Of a stretch of DNA of 64,000 nucleotides, positions 43,657 through 51,093 are shown piece by piece. The notes below the pieces were generated by a model that was not told the origin of the DNA, did not search any database, and saw only the letters and a list, made by a program, of their open reading frames with translations. Source of the stretch: Streptomyces catenulae (GTDB lineage Bacteria > Actinomycetota > Actinomycetes > Streptomycetales > Streptomycetaceae); the NCBI RefSeq assembly GCF_000718015.1, contig NZ_JODY01000007.1, positions 124,001 through 188,000 of the forward strand, given 5' to 3'. A program made the position numbers and the translations under genes. Position 1 is the first letter of the stretch. Each line of letters begins with the position of its first letter.

Positions 43657-44673
43657 TCAGACGCGGACGCCGTACTGGAACGGCATGTTGTTGATCGACT
43701 CGTAGCGGACCGCGGCGCCGGGCTTCGGCGCGTGGAGCACGGTGTTGTTGCCCGCGTAGAGGCCGATGTGGTGCAGGTCGCCGTAGAAGAGCACCAGGTC
43801 GCCCGGCTTCAGCTCGCTCATGCCGATGCGGGTACCGGCGCTGGCCTGCGCCTGCGAGGTACGCGGCAGCGACTGACCGGCCTGCTGGTACGCCCAGGAG
43901 GTCAGACCCGAGCAGTCGAAGGAGGACGGGCCGGTGGCGCCCCAGACGTAGGGCGAGCCGATCTTCGACTGGGCGGCGGCGAGGGCGGCGGCACCGCGCT
44001 GCGAGGCGGGGACGTCGTGGCCGAGGTCGACGCGGTCGTTGGAGCGGTTGGCGCGGTTCTCCTTCGCCTCCAGCGCCTGCTTCTCCTTGGCCGTGAGGGT
44101 GTTGAGCAGATCCTGCGCCTTGGCGAGCTTGCCCTGGATCTCGTCCTTCTTCTCGCCGAGCGCCTTACGGGTCTCGGAGAGGTCCTTGATCTTCCCGGCG
44201 GCCTCCTCGCGCTCCTGCGCGAGACGGCGCTGCTTGTCCGCGATGACCTTGAGCTGATCGGCCTGCTTGCCGCTCAGCTGGTCGAGGGTGGCGGCCTTCT
44301 CCAGATAGGTGTCCGGATCACCCGAGAGGAACAGCTGGACGGAGGGGTCGATGCTGCCGCTGCGGTACTGGCCGGAGGCGACGGCGCCCAGGCCCTTGCG
44401 CAGCTCGTTCAGCTCGCCCTGGCCACGGGCCACCTTGTCCTGGAGGTCGGCGACCTCCTTCTGGAGCTTCTGCTGATCTTCCTTGGCGCCGTTGTACTTC
44501 TCGGTCGCCTGCTCCGCCTGCTCGTAGAGCTTGTCGACCTCGGACTTGACGTCCTTCTTCGACGGGGCGGCCTGCGCGGCCTGGGAGGAGAGGGCGACGG
44601 CCGCCGCGGCGGTCGCGGTGAGCACGGTCACACGAGTACGGCTCGGCTGCTTGGGTCGACGGTGGGACGCCAC
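43657..44673 (-). CDS. NlpC/P60 peptidoglycan hydrolase with coiled-coil domain
   Basis: Secreted endopeptidase of 338 residues, RipA/CwlO-like. A signal peptide covers residues 1-36 (ending SSQAAQA-AP). A coiled-coil region of ~38-215, rich in Lys/Glu/Gln, follows and could interact with an activator such as an FtsX-type protein. The C-terminal NlpC/P60 domain has IGSPYVWGATGPSSFDCSGLTSWA with catalytic Cys in FDCSGL, His in HHIGLYAG, and His in VLHAPKPG, with LKPGDLVLFYGD between. GTG 44673 has AAGGAG about nine bases upstream. It cuts peptide stems in cell-wall remodelling. A structured leader may regulate it (see 44691-44770). Confidence 0.93.
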   Translation of the reverse strand: MASHRRPKQPSRTRVTVLTATAAAAVALSSQAAQAAPSKKDVKSEVDKLYEQAEQATEKYNGAKEDQQKLQKEVADLQDKVARGQGELNELRKGLGAVASGQYRSGSIDPSVQLFLSGDPDTYLEKAATLDQLSGKQADQLKVIADKQRRLAQEREEAAGKIKDLSETRKALGEKKDEIQGKLAKAQDLLNTLTAKEKQALEAKENRANRSNDRVDLGHDVPASQRGAAALAAAQSKIGSPYVWGATGPSSFDCSGLTSWAYQQAGQSLPRTSQAQASAGTRIGMSELKPGDLVLFYGDLHHIGLYAGNNTVLHAPKPGAAVRYESINNMPFQYGVRV

Positions 44674-44690
44674 GGGGGCGATCTCCTTCT

Positions 44691-44770
44691 TCCTTCAGCC
44701 GCCTACCGGGAAGTGGGGGGTGGTGACCCCGGCTCCGCGCGTACGCCACGGACTCGGCGGTTCCTTCACT
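44691..44770 (-). promoter_or_regulatory. Structured 5' leader, weakly like a c-di-AMP (ydaO) riboswitch
   Basis: On the minus strand the leader contains ACCGCCGAGTCCGTGGCG near its 5' side and CCGGTAGGCGGC followed by GAAGGAAGAAGGAG at its 3' side. The end segments (ACCGCC and GGCGGC) can pair and the 3' GGTAGGCGG resembles the end of ydaO aptamers that precede Streptomyces cell-wall hydrolases. However, only about 75 nt separate these ends and I cannot find the GGGGTGAATC or CGACAGCTAACC core, so a riboswitch identity is a weak suggestion. Confidence 0.25.
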
Positions 44771-44853
44771 GTTCATCCCGGGTGGATGATCAACTGCATG
44801 AAGGTTCGAGGCCAGACCTTAGTAACCGAGTTGTGATCGCTTCAAATCCTCCC

Positions 44854-44888
44854 GGGTAAAAAACCCCGCGCCGAGGCCAGGTTTTACC
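44854..44888 (-). terminator. AT-containing imperfect hairpin upstream of NlpC/P60
   Basis: GGGTAAAAAACC at 44854-44865 can pair with GGTTTTACC (44880-44888) across a GC-rich loop, with a two-base bulge. On the minus strand this gives a U-rich stem arm 90 nt past the NYN gene's stop, so it might terminate that transcript. It could equally be part of the NlpC/P60 gene's promoter region. Confidence 0.4.
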
Positions 44889-44978
44889 AACATCACACGG
44901 GCTGTAGTGGGCACTTGACGGTCAGAGAGCAGGGAACGGACAAATCGTCGATCCGTCACCCCCGGGCACGTCGCCCCG

Positions 44979-46349
44979 TCAGACGCGGGCAAGTCGCTTG
45001 AGCAACAGGGCCGATGCCACCGGCCGCGCCCCGGCCTTCGCCACCCCGTCCGCCACTTCACGGTCGGTGGAGACCACCACCACCGGCCGCCCCGGCGGCT
45101 CCGCGCGCACCAGCTGCCGGATCAACTCGTCCGCCGTCACGCCCGGCTTGCTGAACAGCACCCGCACCCCGCGCGGCGGCGCCAGCAACACCGGCGCCGC
45201 CAGCTCCGCGCCGTCGAAGACACATGTCATCTCCGCGCCGGTCTGGGCGGCGAGCACCGCGAGGCCGCCCAGCAGCCGCAGCCGCTGCTTGTCCAGCGGC
45301 ATCGTCGGATAGCCGGTCTTGGTGACGTTGTAGCCGTCCACCACCAGATGGGCCTGCGGCAGCGCCAGCAACTGGTCGAGCAGGGCCGGATCGGTCTCCG
45401 ACAGCGCACGGGTGGCGACGTCCTTCGGCGTCATCCGGCCGGGCTCCACCGCCTCCACGGTGTCGGCGGGCCGCACCCCGGCGGGCGGCAGCGCCAGCTC
45501 CCGGCGCAGCCCCTGGGCCGCGTCCAGCACGGTGTCCAGCAGCAGCCGCACCCGCATGTCCTCGACGCTGCGGCCCTCCCGGGCGGCCCGGCGGCTGGTC
45601 TCCAGCGCCGCCTCGCTCTCCCCGATCCGCGCCTTGAGGCGGCGCACCTCGCTGTCGGCCGCCGCCTTCTCGGACGCCGCCCGCGAGCGCTCCGACTCCA
45701 GCTCCGCCTCCGCCTTACGGACCGTCGCCGCACCGCGCTTCACATCGCTGAGGGCACTGCGCAGCTTCCGCTGGAGCGTGTCGTTCTCCTTGCGGACGGC
45801 GTCCAGCTCGGCGCGCACCCGGTCGGTGTCGGCGCGGGCGTCCGCCCTGGCCCGGGCCAGCTCCTCACGCAGCCGGGCCAGTTCCCGCTCGGCCTCCTCG
45901 TCCGCCCGCTCGGCGCGCGCCCGCTGCGCCTCCTCGCCCGCCGCGGCGACCAGCTTCGGCCAGCCGTCGGGACGCAGCACGTACGCCGCCGCCGCGACGT
46001 CCAGCGGATCGGCGGCGGCGGGCGCGGCGCCCCGCTCCAGCGCCTCGGCGACCTCCGGCTGCGCCTCGCGGACCTTCCCCGCGATGCGCTGCCGGAAGAC
46101 GGCGTCGCTCTCCAGCGCGGCGGCCATCGCGTTCCCCGCGAACTTGGCGCGCCGCGAGGGCGTGAAACGGGCGTACTGCCGCAGCGGCGGCGGGAGTTCG
46201 GCGACCGTCAGGGCGCCGAACGCGTCCGCGGTGAGCGCCACCACACGGCGCCGGACGCCCTCGGGCAGCGGGCGGTCGAGGGCCTCCTCGCCCCCGCCGC
46301 CGGACGCCGTCCCGCCCGCCCCCGGCTCCCCTGCTGGACGCTCCTCCAC
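44979..46349 (-). CDS. NYN-domain (YacP-like) putative ribonuclease with coiled coil
   Basis: Protein of 456 residues. An N-terminal helical region (residues ~30-110) is followed by a long Ala/Glu/Arg-rich coiled coil (~110-265). The C-terminal NYN/PIN-like domain from ~335 has HLVVDGYNVTKTGYP (metal Asp in VDGYN), ETTCVFDGAE-like TCVFDGAELA, and VVSTDREVADG. YacP-type NYN domains are RNases acting in RNA maturation or decay; the target here is unknown. GTG 46349 is 20 nt after the stop of the zinc-ribbon gene, implying an operon. Confidence 0.9.
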   Translation of the reverse strand: MEERPAGEPGAGGTASGGGGEEALDRPLPEGVRRRVVALTADAFGALTVAELPPPLRQYARFTPSRRAKFAGNAMAAALESDAVFRQRIAGKVREAQPEVAEALERGAAPAAADPLDVAAAAYVLRPDGWPKLVAAAGEEAQRARAERADEEAERELARLREELARARADARADTDRVRAELDAVRKENDTLQRKLRSALSDVKRGAATVRKAEAELESERSRAASEKAAADSEVRRLKARIGESEAALETSRRAAREGRSVEDMRVRLLLDTVLDAAQGLRRELALPPAGVRPADTVEAVEPGRMTPKDVATRALSETDPALLDQLLALPQAHLVVDGYNVTKTGYPTMPLDKQRLRLLGGLAVLAAQTGAEMTCVFDGAELAAPVLLAPPRGVRVLFSKPGVTADELIRQLVRAEPPGRPVVVVSTDREVADGVAKAGARPVASALLLKRLARV

Positions 46350-46368
46350 GGTCTACTCGCCCCGATCC

Positions 46369-46608
46369 TCAGGCGTCCGCGCCCGGACGGTCCACCAGCT
46401 CGATCCGGTCGACCGCGTTGCACCAGCGGCAGCGCACCGACTCGACGGAGTCGCTCAGCACCTCGCGCTCCTCGACCTTCGGCTCCCCGGCCAGGTCGAG
46501 GTGGGTGTACTCGACCACCTTCGACGTACGGGTCACGTCGAAGCGGGTGAGGTTGCCGCAGAGCGTGCAGCGCCACCGGGTCCGGTCCGTCGGCAGGGGA
46601 ACAGCCAT
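46369..46608 (-). CDS. Small zinc-ribbon-like protein
   Basis: Protein of 79 residues with two CxxC pairs, C14-x2-C17 (WRCTLCGNLTRFDV) and C60-x2-C63 (VRCRWCNAVDRIELV), which would coordinate one zinc. The remainder is beta-rich. It immediately precedes the NYN RNase gene in the same direction, so an RNA-related or accessory role is plausible but unproven. ATG 46608 has AAGGA upstream. The function is unknown. Confidence 0.82.
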   Translation of the reverse strand: MAVPLPTDRTRWRCTLCGNLTRFDVTRTSKVVEYTHLDLAGEPKVEEREVLSDSVESVRCRWCNAVDRIELVDRPGADA

Positions 46609-46803
46609 CGTGATCGTCCTTCTTCCTACTCGTGCGGTGCGGGTGCTGCGGCCTCACGCGGTGCGCCGTCGGACTGCGGGAAGTACGCAAAGTACCGACC
46701 GTAACCCTACGGCCTGACGGCACGGCCGCGCGGGCACCGCCCAGGAGACGGGACGCGGCGAGGCAGTCCGCCCCGATTACCCCCATTACGGCATGATCCC
46801 CTC

Positions 46804-47595
46804 ATGACGGCACCGCCCCTGCCTCCCCCACCGCCCGACGACGCCCGGCCCCGGCAGCCGGGCACCCCACCGGACGCCCGCCATCCGGATCCCCCGGCCC
46901 GCAGCCGGTACTCCGTCACCAACCTCCTCATCGCCGTCTGCTGCGTCCTCTTCGTCCTCGGCCCCGCCTCCGGACTCAACCCGCTCCACGGCACCGGCGA
47001 CGCCCTCCTCCAGGCGCAGACCGCGTACTTCGAACGCTGGGGCGTCATCCCCCGCGACCTGTGGGCCGGTCACCCGGCCGCCTGGCTCACCCCGCTCACC
47101 GCGCTCTTCGTCCACGGCAGCTGGCTCCACCTGCTCGGCAACGCCCTCTTCCTGCACGTCTTCGGCGGTATGACCGAAGCCCGCATGGGCCGCACCGCGT
47201 ACACGGTCTTCTACCTCGTCACCGGCTACCTGGCGCTCCTCGGCTACGCCGCCGCCCACGCCGCCTCCGGCCAGACGCTGGTCGGCGCCTCCGGCTCCAT
47301 CTCCGGCGTCCTGGGCGCGTTCCTCTACCTCTTCCCCCGCGCCCGCGTGACCAGCCTCTTCCCCTTCCTCTTCTTCCTCCCGCTCCGCTTCCCCGCCTGG
47401 GTGGTGCTGCTCTTCTGGTTCGCCCTCCAGTGGCTGGCCGCCCAACGCGACCCGGCCGGCCCCGGCGTCGCCTACCTCGCCCACGTCATCGGCTTCGCCC
47501 TCGGCTTCCTCTACGCATGGGCCCGCCACCGGCCCGCTACTGTGGAGTCCACCAGGGGGAATGCACCGGCGACCGAGGGAGAGAGCCAGCCGTGA
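46804..47595 (+). CDS. Rhomboid-family intramembrane serine protease
   Basis: Six-helix core rhomboid of 263 residues that cleaves membrane protein segments. Motifs: LFVHGSWLHLLGNALFLHVF (HxxxN-type helix 2 in the L1/H2 region), GASGSISGVLGAF with the catalytic Ser in GASG (S163), and the catalytic His in YLAHVIGFALGFLY. A Pro-rich cytoplasmic N-terminus (~residues 1-35) and short C-terminal tail flank the core. The stop overlaps the start of the Lrp-like gene (GTGA), so the two are translationally coupled. Substrates are unknown. Confidence 0.93.
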   Translation: MTAPPLPPPPPDDARPRQPGTPPDARHPDPPARSRYSVTNLLIAVCCVLFVLGPASGLNPLHGTGDALLQAQTAYFERWGVIPRDLWAGHPAAWLTPLTALFVHGSWLHLLGNALFLHVFGGMTEARMGRTAYTVFYLVTGYLALLGYAAAHAASGQTLVGASGSISGVLGAFLYLFPRARVTSLFPFLFFLPLRFPAWVVLLFWFALQWLAAQRDPAGPGVAYLAHVIGFALGFLYAWARHRPATVESTRGNAPATEGESQP

Positions 47596-47873
47596 TCACG
47601 TCGATCGTGCTCATCAGGACCAGCGTGGACCAGATCCCGGAGATCGCCGAGCAGATCGCCGCGCTCGAAGGGGTCAGCGAGGTGTACTCGGTCACCGGCG
47701 CCCACGACCTCATCGCGATGGTCCGCGTCGCCGCCCACGACGACCTCGCCGACGTCATCCCCGGCCGCATCAGCAAGGTCCCCGGCGTGGCCTCCACCGA
47801 GACGCATATTGCGTTCCGCACGTATTCGCAGCATGACCTGGAGGCGGCGTTCGCGATCGGTTTGGACGCCTAG
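47592..47873 (+). CDS. Lrp/AsnC ligand-binding (RAM) domain protein
   Basis: Stand-alone RAM/ACT-like domain of 93 residues without the usual N-terminal helix-turn-helix: IVLIRTSVDQIPEIAEQIA, VSEVYSVTGAHDLIAMVRV, then VPGVASTETHIAFRTYSQHD. Such proteins bind amino acids and may modulate other Lrp-type regulators. GTG 47592 overlaps the rhomboid stop by four bases. The palindromic repeat region starts immediately after its stop codon, and the minus-strand aminotransferase ORF runs antisense through its last ~104 nt. Confidence 0.9.
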   Translation: MITSIVLIRTSVDQIPEIAEQIAALEGVSEVYSVTGAHDLIAMVRVAAHDDLADVIPGRISKVPGVASTETHIAFRTYSQHDLEAAFAIGLDA

Positions 47874-49392
47874 CGCCTGCGGCGGGCCTGCCGTTGTCTT
47901 TCGGCTTTCCCGCCGTTGGGGTTGTTCGCGGTTCGCCTGCGGCGGGCCAGTCGCTATGTCTTTCGGCTTTCCCACCGTCGGGGTTGTTCGCCGTTGCGCC
48001 TGCGGCGGGCGTGGGCTGTCGGGAGCGGGGGCCCTCCTGCGGACTCCGTCCTCCGGAGGGCCCCCTCCCGTGAGTGGGTGGAAAGAGGCCGGTGGGGGCG
48101 CGCCACCGTCTTTTCCCCACCCACAAACGGAAGGGGCCGGACCGCAGGACGGAGTCCGGAGGTCCGGCACCGCAGCCGAACAGCGCCGCAGGCGAACCAC
48201 ACTCCGCAGGCGAATCCGGTGCGCCGCCCAGCAGCGCGCGGACCAGCGGGTGCGCGCAGAAGAGCCCATCGCGTACGCCGATGCCGTACCGCGCGGACAG
48301 CGCCCCCGCGAGGTCCCCGCTGTCCCAGCCGTCGACGACGAAGGACAGCACGCCCACGCGGTGCGCGTCGTCGCCGAAGAGGGAGAGGACGCGGACCTCG
48401 GGGATCTCCGCGAGGCCGGTCCGGACGCGGGCGATGAGTTCCTGTTCGCGGGCGACGACCGTGTCGAAGCCCGCGTCCGTGAGCGCCCGGCACGCGGAGG
48501 CGATCGCGTAGGCGCCGATGACGTTGGGCGAACCGGCCTCGTGCCGGGCGGCGGTGGTGTGCCAGGCGACATCGACGCCGCCGTCGGGACGGCGCGCGAC
48601 GGTACGGCTGGCGCCGCCCCCGGCCAGGTACGGGTCGGCCGCCTGCAACCAGTCGGCGCGACCGGCCAGCACACCGGAGCCGAACGGCGCGTACAGCTTG
48701 TGGCCGGAGAACGCGACCCAGTCCACGTCGAGCGCGGCGAGGTGGACGGGCTGGTGCGGCACCAGTTGGGCGGCGTCCAGCACGATCCGCGCCCCGTGGG
48801 CGTGGGCCGCCGCGGCCAGCTCCTTGACCGGCCAGATCTCGCCGGTGACGTTGGACGCGCCGGTCACACAGACCAGGGCGGGCCCGTAGGGGTCGCGGGC
48901 GGCGAGCGCCTTCTCCAGGGTGTCGACGGCCTGGCGGGGGGTGCGCGGCGCGTCGAGGTAGGTGACGTCGACGCCGTCGCGCTGCTCCCACGGCAGCAGC
49001 GCGGCGTGGTGCTCGGTCTCGAAGACGAAGACCCGGGTGGCCTCCGGCAGCGCGGCGGCCAGCAGGTTGAGCGAGTCGGTGGTGGAGCGGGTGAAGATCA
49101 CCTGGTCGTCGTCGCGGCAGCCGAGGAAGTCGGCGACGGTGGCGCGGGCGTTCTCGAAGAGGTCGGTGGAGAGCTGCGAGAGGTACCCGGCGCCGCGGTG
49201 CACGCTGCCGTAGTACGGCGCGTAGGCGGCCACGTCGTCCCAGACCCGCTGGAGCGCGGGGGCGCTCGCCGCGTAGTCGAGGGCCGCGTAACCGATCTCG
49301 CCGCCGGCGGCCAGCGGCACCTGGACATCCCGCCCCAGAACGTTCAACTCATCACAAAGGGGGCGGTCAGCGGCAACGGTGGAGACAGACAT
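47770..49392 (-). CDS. Class V PLP-dependent aminotransferase (cysteine-desulfurase-like), aberrant C-terminus
   Basis: The first ~392 residues (49392 down to ~48216) are a class V aminotransferase: DYAASAPALQRVWDD, QVIFTRSTTDSLNLLAA, ETEHHAALLPWEQ, VTGASNVTGEIWPV, LDAAQLVPH and the PLP-Lys in VAFSGHKLYAPFG. Beyond GLFCAHPLVRALLGG the frame enters the palindromic repeat and encodes ~148 residues of Pro/Gly/Arg-rich unrelated sequence, overlapping the Lrp-like gene in antisense. Family members normally continue with an RVSFGAGT-type terminal helix, so ~40 native residues appear lost. A SAM-IV-type riboswitch upstream suggests a sulfur/methionine role. Start ATG 49392 has GGGAG upstream. Activity is uncertain. 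Confidence 0.82.
   Translation of the reverse strand: MSVSTVAADRPLCDELNVLGRDVQVPLAAGGEIGYAALDYAASAPALQRVWDDVAAYAPYYGSVHRGAGYLSQLSTDLFENARATVADFLGCRDDDQVIFTRSTTDSLNLLAAALPEATRVFVFETEHHAALLPWEQRDGVDVTYLDAPRTPRQAVDTLEKALAARDPYGPALVCVTGASNVTGEIWPVKELAAAAHAHGARIVLDAAQLVPHQPVHLAALDVDWVAFSGHKLYAPFGSGVLAGRADWLQAADPYLAGGGASRTVARRPDGGVDVAWHTTAARHEAGSPNVIGAYAIASACRALTDAGFDTVVAREQELIARVRTGLAEIPEVRVLSLFGDDAHRVGVLSFVVDGWDSGDLAGALSARYGIGVRDGLFCAHPLVRALLGGAPDSPAECGSPAALFGCGAGPPDSVLRSGPFRLWVGKRRWRAPTGLFPPTHGRGPSGGRSPQEGPRSRQPTPAAGATANNPDGGKAERHSDWPAAGEPRTTPTAGKPKDNGRPAAGARRPNRSRTPPPGHAANTCGTQYASRWRPRRGPC
47874..48215. repeat. Palindromic/direct-repeat element between Lrp-like and aminotransferase genes
   Basis: The sequence CGCCTGCGGCGGGC recurs at 47874, 47934 and 47998 (periods 60 and 64 nt), the first two copies each followed by a shared block TCTTTCGGCTTTCCC and GGGGTTGTTCGC. 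From ~47998 to ~48203 the DNA is a large imperfect palindrome centred near 48100: GGACTCCGTCCT, GGCCCC, and GTGGGTGG blocks on the left reappear reverse-complemented on the right (GGACGGAGTCC at ~48148-48158), and CGCCGCAGGCGAA ends it. It resembles interspersed intergenic repeats of Streptomyces, has no transposase, and may act as a terminator or MITE-like element. Confidence 0.75.
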
Positions 49393-49540
49393 GGCGAACT
49401 CCCGTGAGAGAAAGGCGAATTCACCGCACGCGGGCAGCCAGAAGCGCGGAGGGGCGCGGCGGAATTCGGCAGGAAAAAGCAGCGGCGGAGCGCTGTATTA
49501 CTTCAGAAAGCGAAAAGCTGGAGAGGGGGCCGGAAGAGCC

Positions 49541-49561
49541 CTATCGCATTCGCTGGTTCAC
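49541..49561 (-). CDS. Putative 6-residue leader ORF (MNQRMR) between riboswitch and aminotransferase
   Basis: GTG-AAC-CAG-CGA-ATG-CGA-TAG on the minus strand is preceded by GAGGGAG eight bases upstream, a far better ribosome site than most in the window. It lies after the riboswitch and 148 nt before the aminotransferase start. It might be a regulatory upstream ORF, or a chance sequence. Confidence 0.3.
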   Translation of the reverse strand: MNQRMR

Positions 49562-49578
49562 GGAAGTTCTCCCTCTGA

Positions 49579-49604
49579 GGACCAGGATCCCTGGCGAGGG
49601 ATCC
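49579..49604 (-). terminator. Palindromic hairpin downstream of the SAM aptamer
   Basis: GGATCCCTCGCCAGGGATCC (49585-49604) is an 8-bp perfect stem with a four-base loop directly after the aptamer; flanking GGTCC may extend pairing. It may be the expression platform. It has no U-run. Confidence 0.45.
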
Positions 49605-49717
49605 GCGCTTGCCGCAGACCTCGCTGCCTGCGGCCTGGTCATCACCCGGGGCACCCCGCCACGGAAGGAGGGTTGCCGGACAGCGGGCCGGGGCCTGTGT
49701 CGCTGTCACTCGTGACC
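49605..49717 (-). ncRNA. SAM-IV-type riboswitch
   Basis: Read on the minus strand, the segment starts GGTCACGAGTGACAGCGACA, continues with GGCCCCGG, CTGTCCGGCAACCCTCC, GTGGCGGGGTGCCCCGGGTG and ATGACCAGG, then a GCCGCAGG...TCTGCGGC hairpin and AAGCGCGGA. These blocks match the actinobacterial SAM-IV aptamer as I remember it: closing stem GGTCA/TGACC, the CCGGCAACCC core shared with SAM-I, and the 3' hairpin/pseudoknot region. It would repress the downstream aminotransferase gene when S-adenosylmethionine is plentiful. Confidence 0.85.
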
Positions 49718-49753
49718 TGCGCAGCATCATGCCATATGCACGGAACGGCGCAA

Positions 49754-49788
49754 GCCCGGTCCGGTTGATGAGATCAAAAGGACCGGGC
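49754..49788 (-). terminator. trpD terminator hairpin
   Basis: Perfect 9-bp outer stem (GCCCGGTCC 49754-49762 with GGACCGGGC 49780-49788) with an inner TTGAT/ATCAA stem on the minus strand, 65 nt after the trpD stop codon. Confidence 0.65.
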
Positions 49789-49852
49789 CTGCCCGGAATT
49801 CCGCCGTAACGGCCCTGCGACGCCCGGACGTTACCGACCGCCGCCCCACCGT

Positions 49853-50917
49853 TCAGGCGTTGCTGGCCGCCGCCCAGCGCTCCAGCGCCCGCTTGGCCGC
49901 GCCGGAGTCGATGGACTCCGCCGCCCGCTCCATACCGGCCCGGATCTGCTCGGTCAGCGGCGCCCCGGTCGGCGCGAGCGCGGCGAGCGCCGCCGCGGAG
50001 TTCAGCAGCACCGCCTCACGGACCGGACCCTGCTCCCCGTCCAGCAGCCGCCGCGCCACCTCGGCGTTGTACGCCGCGTCGGCGCCGCGCAGCGCCTCCA
50101 CCGGGACCAGCGGGATTCCGACGTCCCGCGGGTCGAAGGTCTCCTCCCGCACCGCGCCGTCCCGCACGATCCACACCCGCGACGTCGCCGTCGTCGTCAG
50201 CTCGTCCAGCCCGTCGTCGCCGCGGAAGACCAGCGCGGACGAGCCGCGCTCGGCGAGCACCCCGGCGAGGATCGGCGCCATCCGCGCATCGGCGACACCG
50301 GTCGCCTGCGCCTGCACCCGCGCCGGGTTGGTGAGCGGCCCCAGCACGTTGAACGTGGTCCGGATGCCGAGCTGCCCGCGCGCGGTGGCGACATGGCGCA
50401 GCGCCGGGTGGAAGGTGACCGCGAAGCAGAACGTGATGCCCGCCTCCTCGGCGACCTCCACCACCCGCCGCGGCGAGAGGTTCAGCCGGACGCCGAGCTT
50501 CTCCAGGACGTCGGAGGAGCCGCTCGCCGAGGACGCGGCGCGGTTGCCGTGCTTGATCACCTTCGCGCCCGTACCGGCCACCACGATCGAGGACATCGTG
50601 GAGATGTTGACGGTCTTGGCGCCGTCGCCGCCGGTGCCGACGATGTCCACACCGGGGCCCGGCACCTCGATCAGCCGGGCGTGCGCGTACATCGCGCGGA
50701 CCAGCCCGGAGATCTCCGCGACGGTCTCGCCCTTGGCCCGCAGCGCCACCGCGAACCCGGCGATCTGCGCGTCGGTCGCCTCACCCCGCATGATCCGGTC
50801 CATCGCCCAGGCGGTGTCGTCCGCGGCGAGGTCCCGGCCGTCCAGCAGGGCGTTCAGGACGCCCGGCCAGGTGTGGGCCGCCACGCTGTCGCCGCCTGCC
50901 GGGGTCGCAACGTTCAT
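49853..50917 (-). CDS. trpD: Anthranilate phosphoribosyltransferase
   Basis: Transfers phosphoribose to anthranilate in tryptophan biosynthesis. The 354 residues carry the PRPP/anthranilate motifs [69 protein letters not shown] and [19 protein letters not shown] 50917 has AGGAG eight bases upstream. It stands alone between the qcr genes and the aminotransferase, separate from trpE; no attenuator was seen upstream. Confidence 0.96.
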   Translation of the reverse strand: MNVATPAGGDSVAAHTWPGVLNALLDGRDLAADDTAWAMDRIMRGEATDAQIAGFAVALRAKGETVAEISGLVRAMYAHARLIEVPGPGVDIVGTGGDGAKTVNISTMSSIVVAGTGAKVIKHGNRAASSASGSSDVLEKLGVRLNLSPRRVVEVAEEAGITFCFAVTFHPALRHVATARGQLGIRTTFNVLGPLTNPARVQAQATGVADARMAPILAGVLAERGSSALVFRGDDGLDELTTTATSRVWIVRDGAVREETFDPRDVGIPLVPVEALRGADAAYNAEVARRLLDGEQGPVREAVLLNSAAALAALAPTGAPLTEQIRAGMERAAESIDSGAAKRALERWAAASNA

Positions 50918-50979
50918 GGTCCACACTCCTGGTTCGTGCCTGCGTATGGGGCAAACCCTATCGAGCCCCGGACATGCCG

Positions 50980-51050
50980 GAGGGCCCCGTCCGGGATGGG
51001 GCATCCCCTGCTCGACCGGAGTCGAGAGCTCGGGGAAGGACGGGGCCCTC
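50980..51050 (-). terminator. Terminator between qcrB and trpD
   Basis: A 13-bp perfect outer stem (GAGGGCCCCGTCC 50980-50992 with GGACGGGGCCCTC 51038-51050) encloses an inner CTCGAC/GTCGAG stem (51011-51026). It starts 44 nt past the qcrB stop on the minus strand. Confidence 0.75.
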
Positions 51051-51093
51051 TGGGTGGCGTCACCACCGCCGTGCGCACACGGCGGCTCGGTGA

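Larger units (their letters stand above)
49393..49852. other. Regulatory intergenic region, no protein gene of normal size
   Basis: This 460-nt gap holds the aminotransferase leader (riboswitch, hairpin, 6-codon ORF) and the trpD terminator hairpin. The region 49393-49540 between the small ORF and the aminotransferase ATG is less GC-rich than its surroundings and has no recognisable feature. Confidence 0.6.

Noticed and set aside
47874..48215. CRISPR array
   Set aside because: Only three direct copies, irregular spacing, palindromic content and no cas genes.
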